From: Eurosta solidaginis
Lineage: Eukaryota > Arthropoda > Insecta > Diptera > Tephritidae
Direction of reading: 5' to 3'
Assembly: GCF_040869045.1 (NCBI RefSeq)
Contig: NC_090319.1
Coordinates: 63,584,779 to 63,648,778, forward strand
DNA: 64,000 bases
Both the position numbers and the translations under genes were made by a program. The notes beneath the pieces were generated by a model that was not told the DNA's origin, did no database searches, and worked only from the letters and a program-made list of their open reading frames with translations. Below, one piece after another: positions 1-12,560 of the stretch (within the stretch, counting starts at the first letter, position 1; the number at the start of each line of letters is the position of its first letter).

Positions 1-164
1 TACGTGCACCCATTGCGTCTTTCTTTTATGGCTGTTTTCACCATCTCGAGTAAACGCTAACTGGCACTATTCGACAGATTACCAGATGTAGTTAACCATT
101 TTACGCTAACCCGTTGATGCTAATTGCTTTCATACTTCACAAGTAATGCCTACCACATTTAGAG

Positions 165-710
165 AGAACCCCTGCGGGTTAGGGGGCTTTGAATATACCC
201 GCAGAAGGAATGCCTATCGTAAAAAGCGACTAAAATACTCCGCCCACGGATCGCTCCACGGTGTCTCGGCTGGTACAGTCCTGCCCTCCTTAAGCACCTT
301 CTATCTACCGTGCAAGTAGGGAGGCGGGGGTGTCCAGCGGTGAAGTCGGCACTAACCAGTCCTCGCAGTCTCTTCCGTGGGTTAGGAACCCCGCCGACGA
401 CTACCGATCAGGCCGATCCCGCCGACTACCCCTACAGGAACAAATAATTCAAGGGGTTTCCAGCGCAATTTATAGCTTCTCCAACCCAACTGTCAACGAA
501 TCCTGTTTCTCTAGCAGCCGAGGATCTGGCGACCCCAAGTCCCATGCAACTATGAGGTAGGTGGATGGATGGCCTAGAAGGTTCAATGTGGTCACATTAA
601 ATCGTTTCCGAGATGGTCGGGCTTGCACCTTAGTGGTGCTTGTTTCCGGATTACGATAGCAGCGGATGCCAATGGAGCCCAGACGCACGGGGAGAGACGA
701 GAAGAAGAAG
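165..710 (+). mobile_element. (CAA)n-type SINE-like element, long variant
   Basis: The head (cgggttagggggcttt, atgcctatcgtaaaaagcgac) and the distal half (ggcgaccccaag, cgagatggtcggg, caccttagtggtgct) match the other copies. Between ~240 and ~445 there is about 200 bp of extra GC-rich sequence absent from the 33489 and 62341 copies. It may be a longer subfamily or hold a nested insertion. Confidence 0.6.
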
Positions 711-1565
711 AAGCCTAGCTACACTCGAGCGTTCCAGATATGAAGCTCTTGAATAAGGTAGTGAAGAAAGCTCACTGCGCCTTCAGCATTTAAATTGCTG
801 AAAAGTGTTTTATCAAGAAGCGGATGTCGCTTTTAGGCGCAAGGAGAGAGAAAAGTAATGAAGAAATTTTGTCCGTCAGACCCGTTGAAGGCCAATGACA
901 ATAACAGAAATGTTGTAAGAAGAACCATACAAAGAGAATGAGCTAGTCATTAAAGATAGTCACGATGGATCCGCTCAGGAAGCAAGAGCTCAAAATAGCC
1001 TTGCATAGCAAGAGGCTTTGAAAAGCCTTAGTGGTTGATGAATACTCGCTGATGCAGTTGGGCTAACTGTAAACGTCTGTGATAGATGCAATCAAGCAAG
1101 TCGACACAGCTTGCCACCTGGCAAGACGTAAAAAATGCTTTAACTTAACTAAGCTAGACTATATGGTCTAGACATTGGAACGTTCCAATAACCTTACCTT
1201 CTCTTGAAGCTATGTCTGAGAGATCCTTGGCTGGCAAACATAGCGACCCGGGTTAAAACAATAGTGGTTCTAGCAACATCATGGGGAGAGGAAGATAGGG
1301 TCCATGCGTTATGCTGATGGTGAGTATCGAAGGTGTTATAATAATGACTGTATAAGCTTTTCCTTTTCCATTTGCCTCTCCCCTTCCCTTCCCTTATCCC
1401 TTTCCATTTTCATTTGCATTTTCCTTTATCTTTCCGTTTCTCTGTCTCCTCTCTCCCTTTCTCATTTCCTCCCATTCACTCTACTTTTCCTTCTTTGCTT
1501 TTCTTCTCCCTTACAGTTTGGCTTTCTGCCACTTTCCCCCTTCCATATTATCCAACTTCTCATTT
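711..1565. other. Unassigned DNA with a pyrimidine-rich tract
   Basis: No protein domain seen. 1355-1560 is a strongly pyrimidine-biased plus strand (ccttttcc, ctctcccttt), which makes long but meaningless open frames. A similar tract lies at 54720-54830. Confidence 0.4.
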
Positions 1566-3402
1566 TTATACCTTTCATGAACATGAAATGGTATATTAAC
1601 TTTGGCCCGATGTTTGTAACGTTAAGAAATATAGAAGATAGACTCACCATTAAGTATACCGAATTGATCAGGGCGACGAACTGAGTTGATATAGCCATGT
1701 CCGTCTGTCCGTCCGTCCGTCCGTCTGTTTGTTTGAACGCAAACTAGTCCCTCATATTTTGAGATATCTCAATGAAATTTGGCCCAAGGATGTATTTTTG
1801 TATTATATTAGACATTTGTCGGATCCGGTAAGATCGTACCACTATAACATATATCTCCCATACAACCGATCGTTCAGATAGAAAGATTTTTGGCCATTTC
1901 TCCCTTAATTTAAAAAGTATAAACGTGAAACTCTGTGATATATATTTTAATATATCATAGAAGATTTTCTGAAAAAATCACTTTGATCGGAGCTATATAT
2001 AGTTATATCCCATACAACCGATCGTTTAGATAGAAAGATTTTTGGCCATTTCTCCCTTAATTTCCAATCTAAAAATGTAAAGCTTGGCGATATTTATTCT
2101 AATATATCATAGACTCTTCCTGTAAAAATCATTTCGATCGGAGCTATTTATAATATATATCCCATACAACCGTTCGTTCAGATAAGGGGGTTTTTTGCCA
2201 TTTTTTTTATATTTATCTTAAAATCGTTTAGGTATGTACATCTGTTCACTATATGGGGTATTCCATCCCATTTCGACCAATTTTGAACACGACCCCTTTA
2301 GAATTGGCTGAAAGTTTTTCTTCTTTTTCTAGCTTACGAAAGACGTTTATCAGAATTTTTTCAAATTTTTTCATCCAACTCGAAAAAAGTTATGAATTTA
2401 AAAAATACACCGTTTTTGTTTTCAAAATGCTATAACTTTTTCAAAAATTGACCATTTGGGATATTTTTTTTTTTTTAATTTGTTTTTAAATGTACTTTTC
2501 TGAAAAATACAAAAAAATGTTTAAAGTTTTTTTTTTGTAATATTTCAGTTTTTCGAGATTTTTCAAATTTCGCCATTTTTTTTCTCATAAAAAACTTCAA
2601 TCAATTCTGCAATCATCCCCACTAATCCCGGAGTGGGCCGATTTTTTTTTTTAATTTAAAAAAAAAACTTTTAAAAATTTTTTTGTATTTTTTCCGAAAA
2701 GTACACGTTTTTTTTTTAATTCATAACTTATTTTGAGTTGGACTCCGTTTTTGTTTTCAAAATGCTATAACTTTTGCAAAAATTGACCGTTTGGGATCTT
2801 TTTTTTTTTTTTAAATTTGTTTTTAAATGTACTTTTCGGAAAAAATACAAAAAAATTTTAGTTTTTTTTTTCAATAAAAAAAAAAAAAAATCGGCCCACT
2901 CCGGGATTGGTGGGGATGATTGCAGAATTGATTTAAGTTTTTTATGAAAAAAAGAAAATGGCGAAATTCGAAAAATCTCGAAAAACTGAAAAATTACAAA
3001 AAAAAAAACTTTAAAAATGTTTTTGTATTTTTTCCGAAAAGTACATTTAAAAACAAATTTAAAAAAAAAAAGATCCCAAACGGTCAATTTTTGAAAAAGA
3101 TATAGCATTTGGAAAACAAAAACGGTGTTTTAAAAATTCATAACTTTTTTTGAGTTGGATGAAAAAATTTTAAAAAATTCTGAAAAACGTCTTTCGTAAG
3201 CTAGAAAAAGAAGAAAAACTTTCAGCCAATTCTAAAGGGGTCGGGTTCAAAATTGGTCGAAATGGGATGGAATAGCCCATATATTTATCTTATACAGCGC
3301 ATTATTTGGAGATTACGAATGGGATAAGATTATTGTTCAGCCCCATTCATGAAAGGTATGAAGTCTTCGGCACAGCCGAAGATAGTCCCCGTCCTTACTT
3401 GT
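1566..3402 (+). mobile_element. DINE-1-like Helentron, type A copy 1
   Basis: 5' end ATACCTTTCATGAA and 3' end TTCATGAAAGGTAT are subterminal inverted repeats. The 3' end then has a hairpin, TCTTCGGCACAGCCGAAGA, followed by tagtccccgtccttacttgtt. Near the 5' end is the block gccatgtccgtctgtccg with cgcaaactagtccctca, which I recognise from fly DINE-1 elements. Non-autonomous, no ORF. Interrupted by the foldback at 2255-3278. Confidence 0.8.
2255..3278. mobile_element. 1-kb foldback element nested in the Helentron
   Basis: Arms of ~400 bp (2255-2652 and 2878-3278) are inverted copies of each other, starting GGGGTATTCCATCCC and ending GGGATGGAATAGCCC. It is flanked by ATAT on both sides. The second type-A Helentron has the uninterrupted site near 11195-11220. 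The ~225-bp centre holds a further partial copy of arm sequence. Extremely A/T-homopolymer rich; no real ORF. Confidence 0.8.
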
Positions 3403-4620
3403 TTTATACTAATTTGGTTTATATCCGTTCACTGCTATGGACTTTTTGAACCACCCTGCCCGAAGCGTCAAATCATGATTTGATCATAGCGATAAACTGC
3501 ACGAGTTACGTTATTAGTTGTTGATGTTGTTATGCGCACGCGTAACATATTCGGCGCCTTATGACTTCATCAATCGGGCATGTACATACATATATCTGTA
3601 TAAAAGAGTTCAACGCTAAAAGGGCTCCACATAAATATTTTCAATGGACTTTGCTTAAAGTGCAGCAGCGCTGATGTGGACCGGCTAAAGATTATCAAAG
3701 AATTGCGCTAATTTATAATGAAGTTGCAAAGGGCTATGGCGTTAAGTTGCGTTGCGGCGCGCATGCGAATTACAGGCTCTCAGATAGTCGCAGCAATTTG
3801 TGAGTCTCCCCCCTCTTTTATTGGTGTGAAAGCAGAAATTAAATTAGGAGGAGGATGATTGAGGTCCACACTCATTTATGGTATTTTGTTTTTTTCTGTG
3901 TTACATCTGAGTATGTGTGGGTATGTATTTCTGCATGTAAGGCTTTACAGAAAATCACGTTAAAGTTGTTTAAATTGTTTATTATTTATTACCACATAAT
4001 CGGCGGCGGCCAAGGCAATATTGATGACGGCATCAATGGTGGACCCGCACCCGCTGTGGTTGGTGGCGTTGGTGTTTTGTGAAGGTGTGAATTGCGCTGG
4101 CAGCATTTGCAACACGCTTTGTGATGATGTGATTATGATTATGCTCGTCAATGTTGGTGAATAGTGTTGTTGTTGTTGTTGTTGCTGTTATGGTTGTTAG
4201 CAACTTAGCGCCAAAAACAGTTAAAATTATTACCACGAAAAGGTGGAGTAAAACGTTTAAACTCACGCTTTCAACTGAATAGCTATTAGATATTTTTTGA
4301 TAGATGGGATCGTTATTTGCCGAAAGCGTCGAATGCGCACACTTCGCATACACGCACACACACACATACACACAATGTGTTGGCAACAACAACTGTTTCA
4401 AGATCAATAACAGCGTGCGCTGAGTTCGCCCGATCATGGCAGCTACTCTTTAGAGAATAGGGAATAAAATCTAATATCGGATTGAACTCATACACCATGA
4501 AGAAAGAGTCGTAAAAAAACTTATTTTGGGCAAAGGAGGTCAGACAGAAAGTCGGGAAAGGAATTGTGCCCAATAAGGATACACTAAGAGCTTTCATAAA
4601 TCATTTAGCATTCGACGAAA
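3403..4620. other. Unassigned intergenic DNA with microsatellites
   Basis: No coding domain found. It contains a (GTT)n tract at ~4160-4183 and a CA-rich tract at ~4350-4375. This may be unique sequence such as intergenic or intronic DNA. Confidence 0.4.
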
Positions 4621-4639
4621 AAGCTACCTGACCCCGTGC

Positions 4640-5110
4640 CTTCGACTAGATTTAGATGTTAGAGCCACAATAGTGGTGGAAGGTTTGTGCTAGGTTGCGG
4701 AAGATACGCATCTATACCGATGGTTCCAAGCTAATGTAAGACGTAGGTCTTCGGTGGATTGATCATGTAAGGACTTTCAGGCAGAACTAGTAGTCGTGGT
4801 CAAAGCGAAATATATACTGGAGGAAAACTTTGTAAACGGCAGTCGCGTCCACCTTTACATTGACATCTAGGTTGCCATTAAGATAACAATCTCGCAGACT
4901 ATAGCACCTAGAAGCGTGCTAGAGTGTTAAGCGATACTAGAAATAATTTGGTTAAAACAGGCTGAAACTGCAATCTGTGTTGGCCAATAGTTGCATATGA
5001 TCACTCAAGTAGAAGGACGTGGAGCTGCAATATATCAAAGATCATGTGCACAGCATACGACATTAGACTAACAAAGTAAGACTTATCACTTAACGCTCAG
5101 TCGGGCTGTC
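4640..5110 (+). mobile_element. Decayed LINE, RNase H region
   Basis: Near 4711-4731 the plus strand encodes IYTDGSKL, the first RNase H motif of R1/Jockey-type LINEs, followed by scattered matching residues between stops. From ~4985 it resembles the stretch that precedes the zinc-knuckle tail in the copies at 6620 and 17180. Confidence 0.55.
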
Positions 5111-5119
5111 TTAGAGGGC

Positions 5120-5625
5120 TCTGCATTTTGGCATCATACGCACTTTAGTAAGATCTGGTCAGTGGAAAATTTAGAATGTGCAACCTGCAGGATGAAAGGA
5201 AAGCGAATATTATGCCGGAGATAGCGCTCGCGGGAATAAGACGCGTTCTTCGTGTTGAAGACTATGTTATTATCAATAACAATAGGACTTATCCTTTCCA
5301 AAGCTCACCACGTGTACCTAAAAGGCATGTAAGCTAAAATTGTTCTTCACGAACTTATGAGCATTGTAAGATGAAGACTTCACTGCATACAATGCAGTGC
5401 AACATTCCTAGACATAAAGGGACCACCTCACACAGGCATTGAAGATAATGGGATAGAGGAGGATCCTTTCTGTCCACATTGTCCCTCCTAATTGGAAAGC
5501 GCAGAATATGTAATGTTTCACTACCTTCGTTTTCACGGCGAAAGACTCTCTGTACACGGAGATTTTCGAGAGGAGCCTTCCATTAGGAATTTAGTGGCTA
5601 CTAAATCGCCCCCCCCCCCTCCCGT
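5120..5625 (+). mobile_element. Decayed LINE C-terminal region
   Basis: Around 5490-5620 a plus-strand frame reads AEYVMFH followed by FHGERLSVHG, the layout of an R1-like C-terminal zinc-binding tail. Stops and frameshifts throughout. A C-run lies at 5611-5620. Confidence 0.45.
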
Positions 5626-5904
5626 TGTAATATAAGCAGATATAGACTTGATGAAAACCACCCCCACATTCTTGTAACTGGAACAAATAGCTTTTGTGAA
5701 AGGAATTCACTGTGAGAACGTAAGATCGGATTAGGCTTAGCCTTCTTTAAAATTTAATGTGCGCTTTGAGATGAGTTTACTCTCGAGGAGGTGACAGAGT
5801 TTGTAGGCACAGGCGGGTTCAAAATGGACAGCAGTGTAGTAGGATTTACTCGGATAACCAAGTAGCAGCTTCGTTGGCATTTAACTAATGACATCTCCTG
5901 ACCA

Positions 5905-6178
5905 CAGTGTGTTAGGAGGCTTAGAATATATCCATGGCAGGTATGCCCGTAGTTAGAGGCGACTGAAATACCCAAATACCCATGGCTTACCGTGTTTTTT
6001 GGCAGGCGGAGATATGGCAGCCCCAAGTTCCTCGCGGAACTAGGTGAAGGGTTGTGGACTAGAGGGTTCAATGTAGTCATACTAAATCGTTCGCGAGGTG
6101 GTCCGGCAAAGGACCATCCCCATCAATAAGACTCCCCAAAAAACTTTTGGGGTGTGTCTTTATCACTACAACAACAAC
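5905..6178 (+). mobile_element. (CAA)n-tailed SINE-like element
   Basis: It shares the ggcaggtatgcccgtagttagaggcgac head and the ggcagccccaagttcc centre with the other copies and ends in acaacaacaacaaa. A diverged, shorter copy than the one at 33489. Confidence 0.65.
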
Positions 6179-6619
6179 AAAGTCGGCAGCGAAAATTCTG
6201 CAAATATCATTTATGTCCGGGTTCCTGGTCATAGGAATATCGAGGACAAAGAGGAATTTAATAAATTGGTAAATATAGTGGCGTAGAAACATTGATTGCC
6301 GTACGTATGTGGTACTCTTCAAATATCTATTACAGATATTACTCAACAATAATATCAAAATATTCCTACGTGAAGGGAGAACTGACAACAACAACTTTAC
6401 TTTGGGCCAGTTCTGTTAAAACAAAAAGTTTCTTAGAAAATCTTAATGAAAATAACATGACTAGGAAGCGGACTCTGAGTAAGAAAAATTACTTGCGGTC
6501 TGCAAATGGCCGGAGCCCGAAGAGTAGGCAAAGAAGGATACAGCACTTGTTGAATCGAACGTTTACCCCCCATTTGGCAGAAATAAAAAGAAGAAAAGAG
6601 TTGCTTGCATGTTATCCAT

Positions 6620-7110
6620 GAAGCAGGAAAGACTGCTGCAAAATTTCTAAGATCATGTGTAAATCTTGCAACGTTAGACTCACAAAGTTGCTCTTATCGC
6701 TAAAGAGGAAAGACGTAAGGTTAACGATGGGCATAATAACTGGGCATTGCCTTTTGGTGTCACATGCTTATAAACTAGGTCTCGTCAGTAACAGTAGATA
6801 TAGAAAGTGCGAGCTGTAGAAAGAAACGGTTGAGCACGTTCTGTATTCATGTCATGCGCTCACGAGGTCAACGCTCCAGCTACTAGAGGCGGCAAAGTTT
6901 CCAGATTTCGGGACAGAAAGAAAGATCTGTTTTAGAAAACTTCTAGTATATGCCAAGAGTACGGAGTTATTCTGTAACATAAGTCATGGTACCTAACTGG
7001 AATTTTTCCGTTTGATCGTCAAACAAATTCTGGTAACACTATGGACACATTCAGTCTATGTGAGGTCTTTATAGAACCTCTCGTTCAACTTTATCTAACC
7101 TCTGCAAGTG
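6620..7110 (+). mobile_element. LINE 3' end, zinc-knuckle family
   Basis: Homologous along its length to 8060-8547: the aaagttgctc...actgggcattgcc segment, a degenerate Cys-rich tail, and the 3' UTR word cattcagtctatgtgaggtc. Several stops; a dead copy. Confidence 0.6.
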
Positions 7111-8059
7111 GGCCTAAGTGTTATGGCTACTGGGTATAGATACAGAGTTGTGTCTTATTGTTAACTATTGCGTAGACATTTTCAGTAAATTTGTTGCATG
7201 CTGTGCCTAAAGTCGTTCCATCCCGCATTTCACGCCAGCCTATTTTAGCGCAGCTAGCAAGTAATGATCCAAAAGTGTGGAGCACAAATCCATCCCACGT
7301 ATAGAGCTCTAATCAATACTTTATTCACTTTTTCCTAAAAAGTCGTAAGCAGACTCTTTGAACATCCTGTTTGTTGAGTACTCATGGAAGGAAAGCCAAT
7401 AAATTAAGTAGCTGCAATATTGGCATATCATGAAAATCTTTAAAGACTAGCACGCATGTGTGTCTAGTAGAAATAAAGCTTTAACCAATCTCTTTCATAC
7501 TATTTGCTTTAACCTTCGCACCAGTGACACATAAGCGTCTAATCCACTTATTGAGGTGTTACCTTTTCTCATGCCGTTGCGGTTTGTATGAAGCCTGGTT
7601 ATGTATTTCTATGCTTCTTTATGTGCACAGTGGACATACATCAATTTTTTAAAGAGATAAGCACTTCAAATGCCCGGATCGCATGGTTCAATAGCAACCA
7701 AACAATTTCTAATACTTTTTTGATCAATCAAAGCTCTGGTATATATGTTAGAGCGGCATGATAAACCGCGATTTTCTAAATAGTAATAAATTTATATAAG
7801 TTTGGTTCGGTTTGGTAACCTCTGAAGAAGGTTTCTATAGAACTTTCCATTTTTTTTTCCTGCTAATAGGACATATAAATAATTTCGAGCTTTTTTGAGG
7901 TCAGTTTCAGCGGCTTCTTATCGGCAAAAATAGGGATCGATAGCAATGCCAACCAAATCTACATTCACTCTGTTTACGACGTGGAAGGAACATATGATGC
8001 AAATAGTGGACGTTCCTGTCTATGGCATCATGCTAGCAACTGTCAGTTACCCAAGGATC
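7111..8059. other. Unassigned DNA
   Basis: I see no ORF, RNA gene or clear repeat. It lies between two LINE 3' ends and may contain older LINE remains. Confidence 0.35.
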
Positions 8060-8547
8060 TTGGGGTAAAGTTTGACAATACTCATACCTTCAAGGCAAAC
8101 GTCTCCCAAATTGTATATAAAGTACATACGAGCTTACAACCTTAGACTAAAAAAGTTGCTTCTATCATTACAAATACTCACTACGGATATTCTGACTGGA
8201 CACTATCTTCTGGCGTCACATGCCTTTAAATTAGGCTTGGTCAGTGATAGCAGATGTAGGAAGTGCGGGTTGAAGGAGAAAACGATTGAACACATTCTGT
8301 GCCCGTGTCCTGCGCTTGCCAGGCTAATAATCCAGCTATTAGAAGTGATACAGCTGTCAGATCTAGAAACAGCAAGTGGCTTAAGTCCTAGGAAGCTTCT
8401 AGTTCTTGCCAAGAGCACGGAGTTATTTTATAACGTAGGTCCTGGTTTTTCAGTTTGGTCGTTAAAATAAACTTCTGTTAACACTACGGACTCATTCAGT
8501 CTATGTCAGGTCCTCATGGACCGGCCAGTTCAACCTAACCTAACATA
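8060..8547 (+). mobile_element. LINE 3' end with C-terminal zinc knuckle and UTR
   Basis: The open frame 8072-8470 encodes TGHYLLASHAFKLGL then CRKCGLKEKTIEHILCPC, the Cys-His tail that follows RNase H in R1/Jockey-type ORF2 proteins. The UTR contains ggactcattcagtctatgtc and ends in cctaacctaac. 5'-truncated. The best-kept copy of this family in the window. Confidence 0.7.
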
Positions 8548-9210
8548 CCATCAGCAAACACCTCAAGTCGCTTGCCGGCTGCACTTGGGGAAAAAATAAA
8601 GAAACGATGCTAACAACTTACAAAGCAATTGATCGGCCGCTAATGTGCTACGCGTCGCCTGGCCTAAAAAAAAATACACTGGACCTGCCACCTGCCAAAA
8701 TACTGCACTCAAAACTGCCAAGTGATGTATTCTTATGACCCCTGTACATCATCTGCATGGTAAGGCGAAAGAGCTCAACATAAAAGAGCATAATTAATTG
8801 CTGAATAGACAAGTTTTCTTTAATTGTCACAAACCTGAACATCCCAGCAAACAACTGCTTGATTTAGCATGTAAGCACTATGATGGGATCCGTTACCAAT
8901 ATATAAACCATTCAACCCTTACAGAGGAAGAAAAGCAGACTACCAAGGATAATATAAGTCACTATGCCCCAACTTCGCTCCGGATGCAGGAGCAAATATT
9001 AAACTCTTAACTGTACAGAATCAACTCCGACATACGTTATGTATGTCCGGCATGGGATGTGTTCTGACATGATACCAACCAACTTTTAAATTGTGATGTG
9101 TAACTTCTCTAACAGCAACATCCCTTTCGTCCAACCCTGTTGAAACTTGCCGCACATTATAGAAACCCTTAGCTAAATAGATTTCTTTTCGGTTGAAAAC
9201 ACATTGAGAA
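8548..9210 (+). mobile_element. Jockey-like LINE C-terminal remnant
   Basis: Fragmentary plus-strand frames match those at 58480-59160: KETMLTTYKAIDRPLMCYA, then near 9015-9100 a string like LNSDIRYVCPA with DTNQLLNCD. That is the C-terminal Cys-rich end of Jockey-type ORF2. Many stops. Confidence 0.55.
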
Positions 9211-9421
9211 TTGTAAAGCCTCAAAGGTTTTCATATTTCACAAATGAAAAAAACAAATCTAAAAAAATTTAAATTAATTTTCATCAGCCAACATTTTGGC
9301 AAGTCGTATTTTTGACTAACCTATAGCTGTGCCGTCATTGTAGTAGTATGAAAAATACTTCTTACTTTTTAACGCTACCTTACCACCAAATGGCAAAACA
9401 AAAGTTAAAAAAACGTGTTTT

Positions 9422-11330
9422 TATACCTTTCATGAAAATGAAATGGTATATTAATTTCATTACGAAACCGAAAATTGTAAGTCCTTAAAGGAAAATAGAT
9501 AGGCCCACCATTAAGTATACCGAAATAATCAGGTTGAAGAGCTGAGTTGATTTAGCCATGTCCGTCTGTCCGTCTGTCTGTTTGTATGCAAACTAGTCCC
9601 TCAATTTTTGAGATATCATGATAAAATTTGTGAGCGGGTGTATTTGGGTGTCCGATTAGACATTTGTCGGAACCGACCGTATCGGACCACTATGGCATAT
9701 ATCCTCCATACAACCGATTTTTCAGAAAAAGAGGATTTTTGTAATATCTTACCCAATTTAACAGATTGAAGCTTCAAACTTCACCATATACTTTCGTATA
9801 TTGCACATATTGTTGCCTGAAAAAATTGATGAGATCGGTCGTATATATAGTATATATCCCCCACAACCGATTGTTCAGATAAGGAACTTTTCGTAATTAC
9901 TGCCCTATTTTAAGAGCTAGAGGCTTCAAATTTCAACGAATGCTTACGCATATAGCATATATTGTTTTCTGAAAAAATCATAAAGATCGGTGGTATATAT
10001 AGTATATATATGGTGGTATATATAGTATATATATATAGTATATATATATATATATATATATATATTTTCGCAAATTTTAGCCCCATTTTAACAGCTAGAA
10101 GCTTCAAATTTCACCGAATACTTACGTATATAGCATATATTGTTGTCTGAAAAAATCATAGAGATCGGTTGTATATATAGTATATATCTCATACAACCGG
10201 TTGTTCAGATAAGAAACTTTTCGCAATTTCTATCCCATTTTAACAGCTATAAGCTTCAAATTTCACCGATTGCTTACGTATATAGTATGCATTGTTGTGT
10301 CAAAAAATCATAGAGATCGGTGATATATATAATATATATATGACGGTATATATAGTATATATATATAGTATATATTTATTTTTTTGCGATTTCGGCCCCA
10401 TTTTAACAGCTAGAAGCTTCAAATTTCCCCAAATGCTTACGTGTATAGCATATATTGATGTCTGAAAAAATCATAGAGATCGGTTGTATACATAGTATAT
10501 ATCTCATACAACCGATTGTTCAGATAAGAAACTTTGCGCAATTTCTGCCCCTTTTAACAGCTAGAAGCTTCAAATTTCACAAAATGCTTACGTATATAGC
10601 ATATATTGTTGTCTGAAGAAATCATAGAGATCGGTGGTATATATAGTATATATCTCATACAACCGATTGTTCAGATAAGAAACTTTTCGCAATTTCTATC
10701 CCATTTTAACAGCTATAAGCTTCAAATTTCACCGATTGCTTACGTATATAGTATGTATTGTTGTGTCAAAAAATCATAGAGATCGGTGATATATATAATA
10801 TATATATGATGGTATATATAGTATATATATATAGTATATATATATTTTTTTGCGATTTCGGCCCCATTTTAACAGCTATAAGCTTCAAATTTCACAAAAT
10901 GCTTACGTATATAGCATATATTGTTGTCTGAAGAAATCATAGAGATCGGTGGTATATATATTATATACTTCATATAAACTGTCATTTTTGCCCCTTTTTA
11001 CGGCTAGAAGCTTAAAAATTCATCAAATTTCATCAAATAGTTACGTTTACGTCATATATTTTTGAAATACGTGATTCGTAGTCATAGTTTTTACATGCAG
11101 ACCACAAAAAACGTGAAGCTTTGCATCCTCACACAAAGAACCTACCTATTTTTTATTTTATATTTATCTTAAAAATCGTTTAGGTATGTAGATCTGTTCA
11201 CTAAATATTTCTTATCTTATACATCCGATTATTCGGAGATTACGAACGGGATAAGATTATTGTTCAGCCCCATTCATGAAAGGTATGAAGTCTTCGGCAC
11301 AGCCGAAGACAGTCCCGTCCTTACTTGTTG
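9422..11330 (+). mobile_element. DINE-1-like Helentron, type A copy 2
   Basis: Same 5' and 3' subterminal repeats, CCATGTCCGTCTGTCC block, TCTTCGGCACAGCCGAAGA hairpin and ccttacttgtt end as copy 1. The centre (9690-11000) is an array of about eight ~150-160-bp units that share cagctagaagcttcaaatttca and atcatagagatcggt. TA microsatellites lie near 10000-10070, 10320-10370 and 10790-10845. No foldback insertion. Confidence 0.85.
9690..11000 (+). repeat. ~155-bp tandem units in the Helentron centre
   Basis: The landmark acagctagaagcttc (or ctataagcttc) recurs at about 10091, 10243, 10405, 10557, 10710 and 10872. Units differ mainly in the length of their TATA-rich block. Confidence 0.7.
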
Positions 11331-11544
11331 TTATTAAAAAATATAAAATGAACTATAAAAACAGTATTATTTATGTACCTCTCTTGTACCTTTTTTATAA
11401 CTTTGTTTAAGTTTGATTTGAAATAAATGTGAAATATACATATACTTTTAGCTCTTTTTGCAAAGGGGTTTGAATTTTCTTGAAGAAATTTAGCTCTTTA
11501 TAGCCCTTTTTTCTGGATTCTAGCCCCAAAGACATTTCTTTTAT

Positions 11545-11615
11545 GCTTGGCAGAGAGAAGAAGCCTTGTTGGACGGCCAAACGTTTAAACGGTTAAGCGC
11601 GAATTAAGTAAGTAC
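11545..11615 (+). mobile_element. RTE-like LINE 3' tip
   Basis: gccttgttggacggccaa and ggttaagcgcgaattaagtaagta match the 3' end of the LINE at 50225-50755, whose tail is (AAGT)n. Confidence 0.55.
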
Positions 11616-11684
11616 GTATATGTTTCTTAACGGATTGTCATCGTCGTCGGCTTGATTCTGATATTTTCTTTTCATACCAAACCT

Positions 11685-12015
11685 ATCAGCCGTTGTTAAC
11701 AAATCAATAACACACTGATAACACACCGATAACATCCGATAAAAACTCGAAAAAATGTCGAAAACAAAACGATATTTTTTTGATAATATATCGATAGTTT
11801 TCGGTATATTTTTGATAATAAATCTATTACTTTTCGATATCAAAATTAATGGCTCTTCCATAACTAACCCATAACAAAAACTAGAATACACAATTGGTAA
11901 TACTCCCATAACAAATCGATAACTTTGTGACAACATATCAATAAGTTTTCGCTACAAACCTATAGTTAGCCCGTCGATAAATCTTATAACTCATCAATAA
12001 ATTTTATTATCGATA
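11685..12015 (-). repeat. TATCGA 11-bp-period array (reverse orientation)
   Basis: The plus strand reads acactgataac, acaccgataac, atccgataaaa: the complement of the ATCGGWNNGTT unit seen elsewhere, at 11-bp steps. Confidence 0.7.
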
Positions 12016-12129
12016 TCAAATTTATAACACTTCCGGATTTGGATATACGGAAGTCTATATCTATCTCGATTCCTTTATACCTGTACAACCAACCGTTATC
12101 CAATCAATGTGTACAGCTGGGTATAAAAA

Positions 12130-12560
12130 TGCGAGAGCGTAGGGCTGCAAAGTGTTGAAAATTACAACCTTAGACTAACAAAGTTACTCTAATCATTGAA
12201 AAGAGGAAACTTTAGGCTCATGATGGGTATTCTGACTGGACACTGGCGTTTGGCGTCACATGCATTTAAATTAGGCCGTGTCAGTTACAATAGATGCAGC
12301 AAGGGCGGGTTGGAGCAGGAAATGGTCGAATACATGTTGTGCTCGTGCCACACACATTGCTAAGATTCCAGCTGCTAGGACTGGCACAGCTATCAGAGGT
12401 CTAGAAGCAGCCAGTGGTATAGGTCCTTCTACTATTTCTACTATTTGCCAAGATCACGTAGTAATTTTATAACATAAGTCCTGTGTTCTGATAGGTTATT
12501 TCAGTTTGGTCGTTTACAAATTTCTGATAACACTATAATAATAATAAACCCATCGGATTA
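12130..12560 (+). mobile_element. LINE 3' end, zinc-knuckle family
   Basis: Matches 8060-8547 from cttagactaacaaagtt through ggtattctgactggacactg to cagtttggtcgtt. The Cys-rich tail is frameshifted. Confidence 0.6.

Noticed and set aside
1304..1684. 126-residue frame rich in Ser, Leu and Phe
   Set aside because: A by-product of the pyrimidine-rich tract that lacks stops.
2728..3108. Phe/Lys-rich minus-strand frame
   Set aside because: It comes from A/T homopolymers in the foldback element; the composition is non-protein-like.
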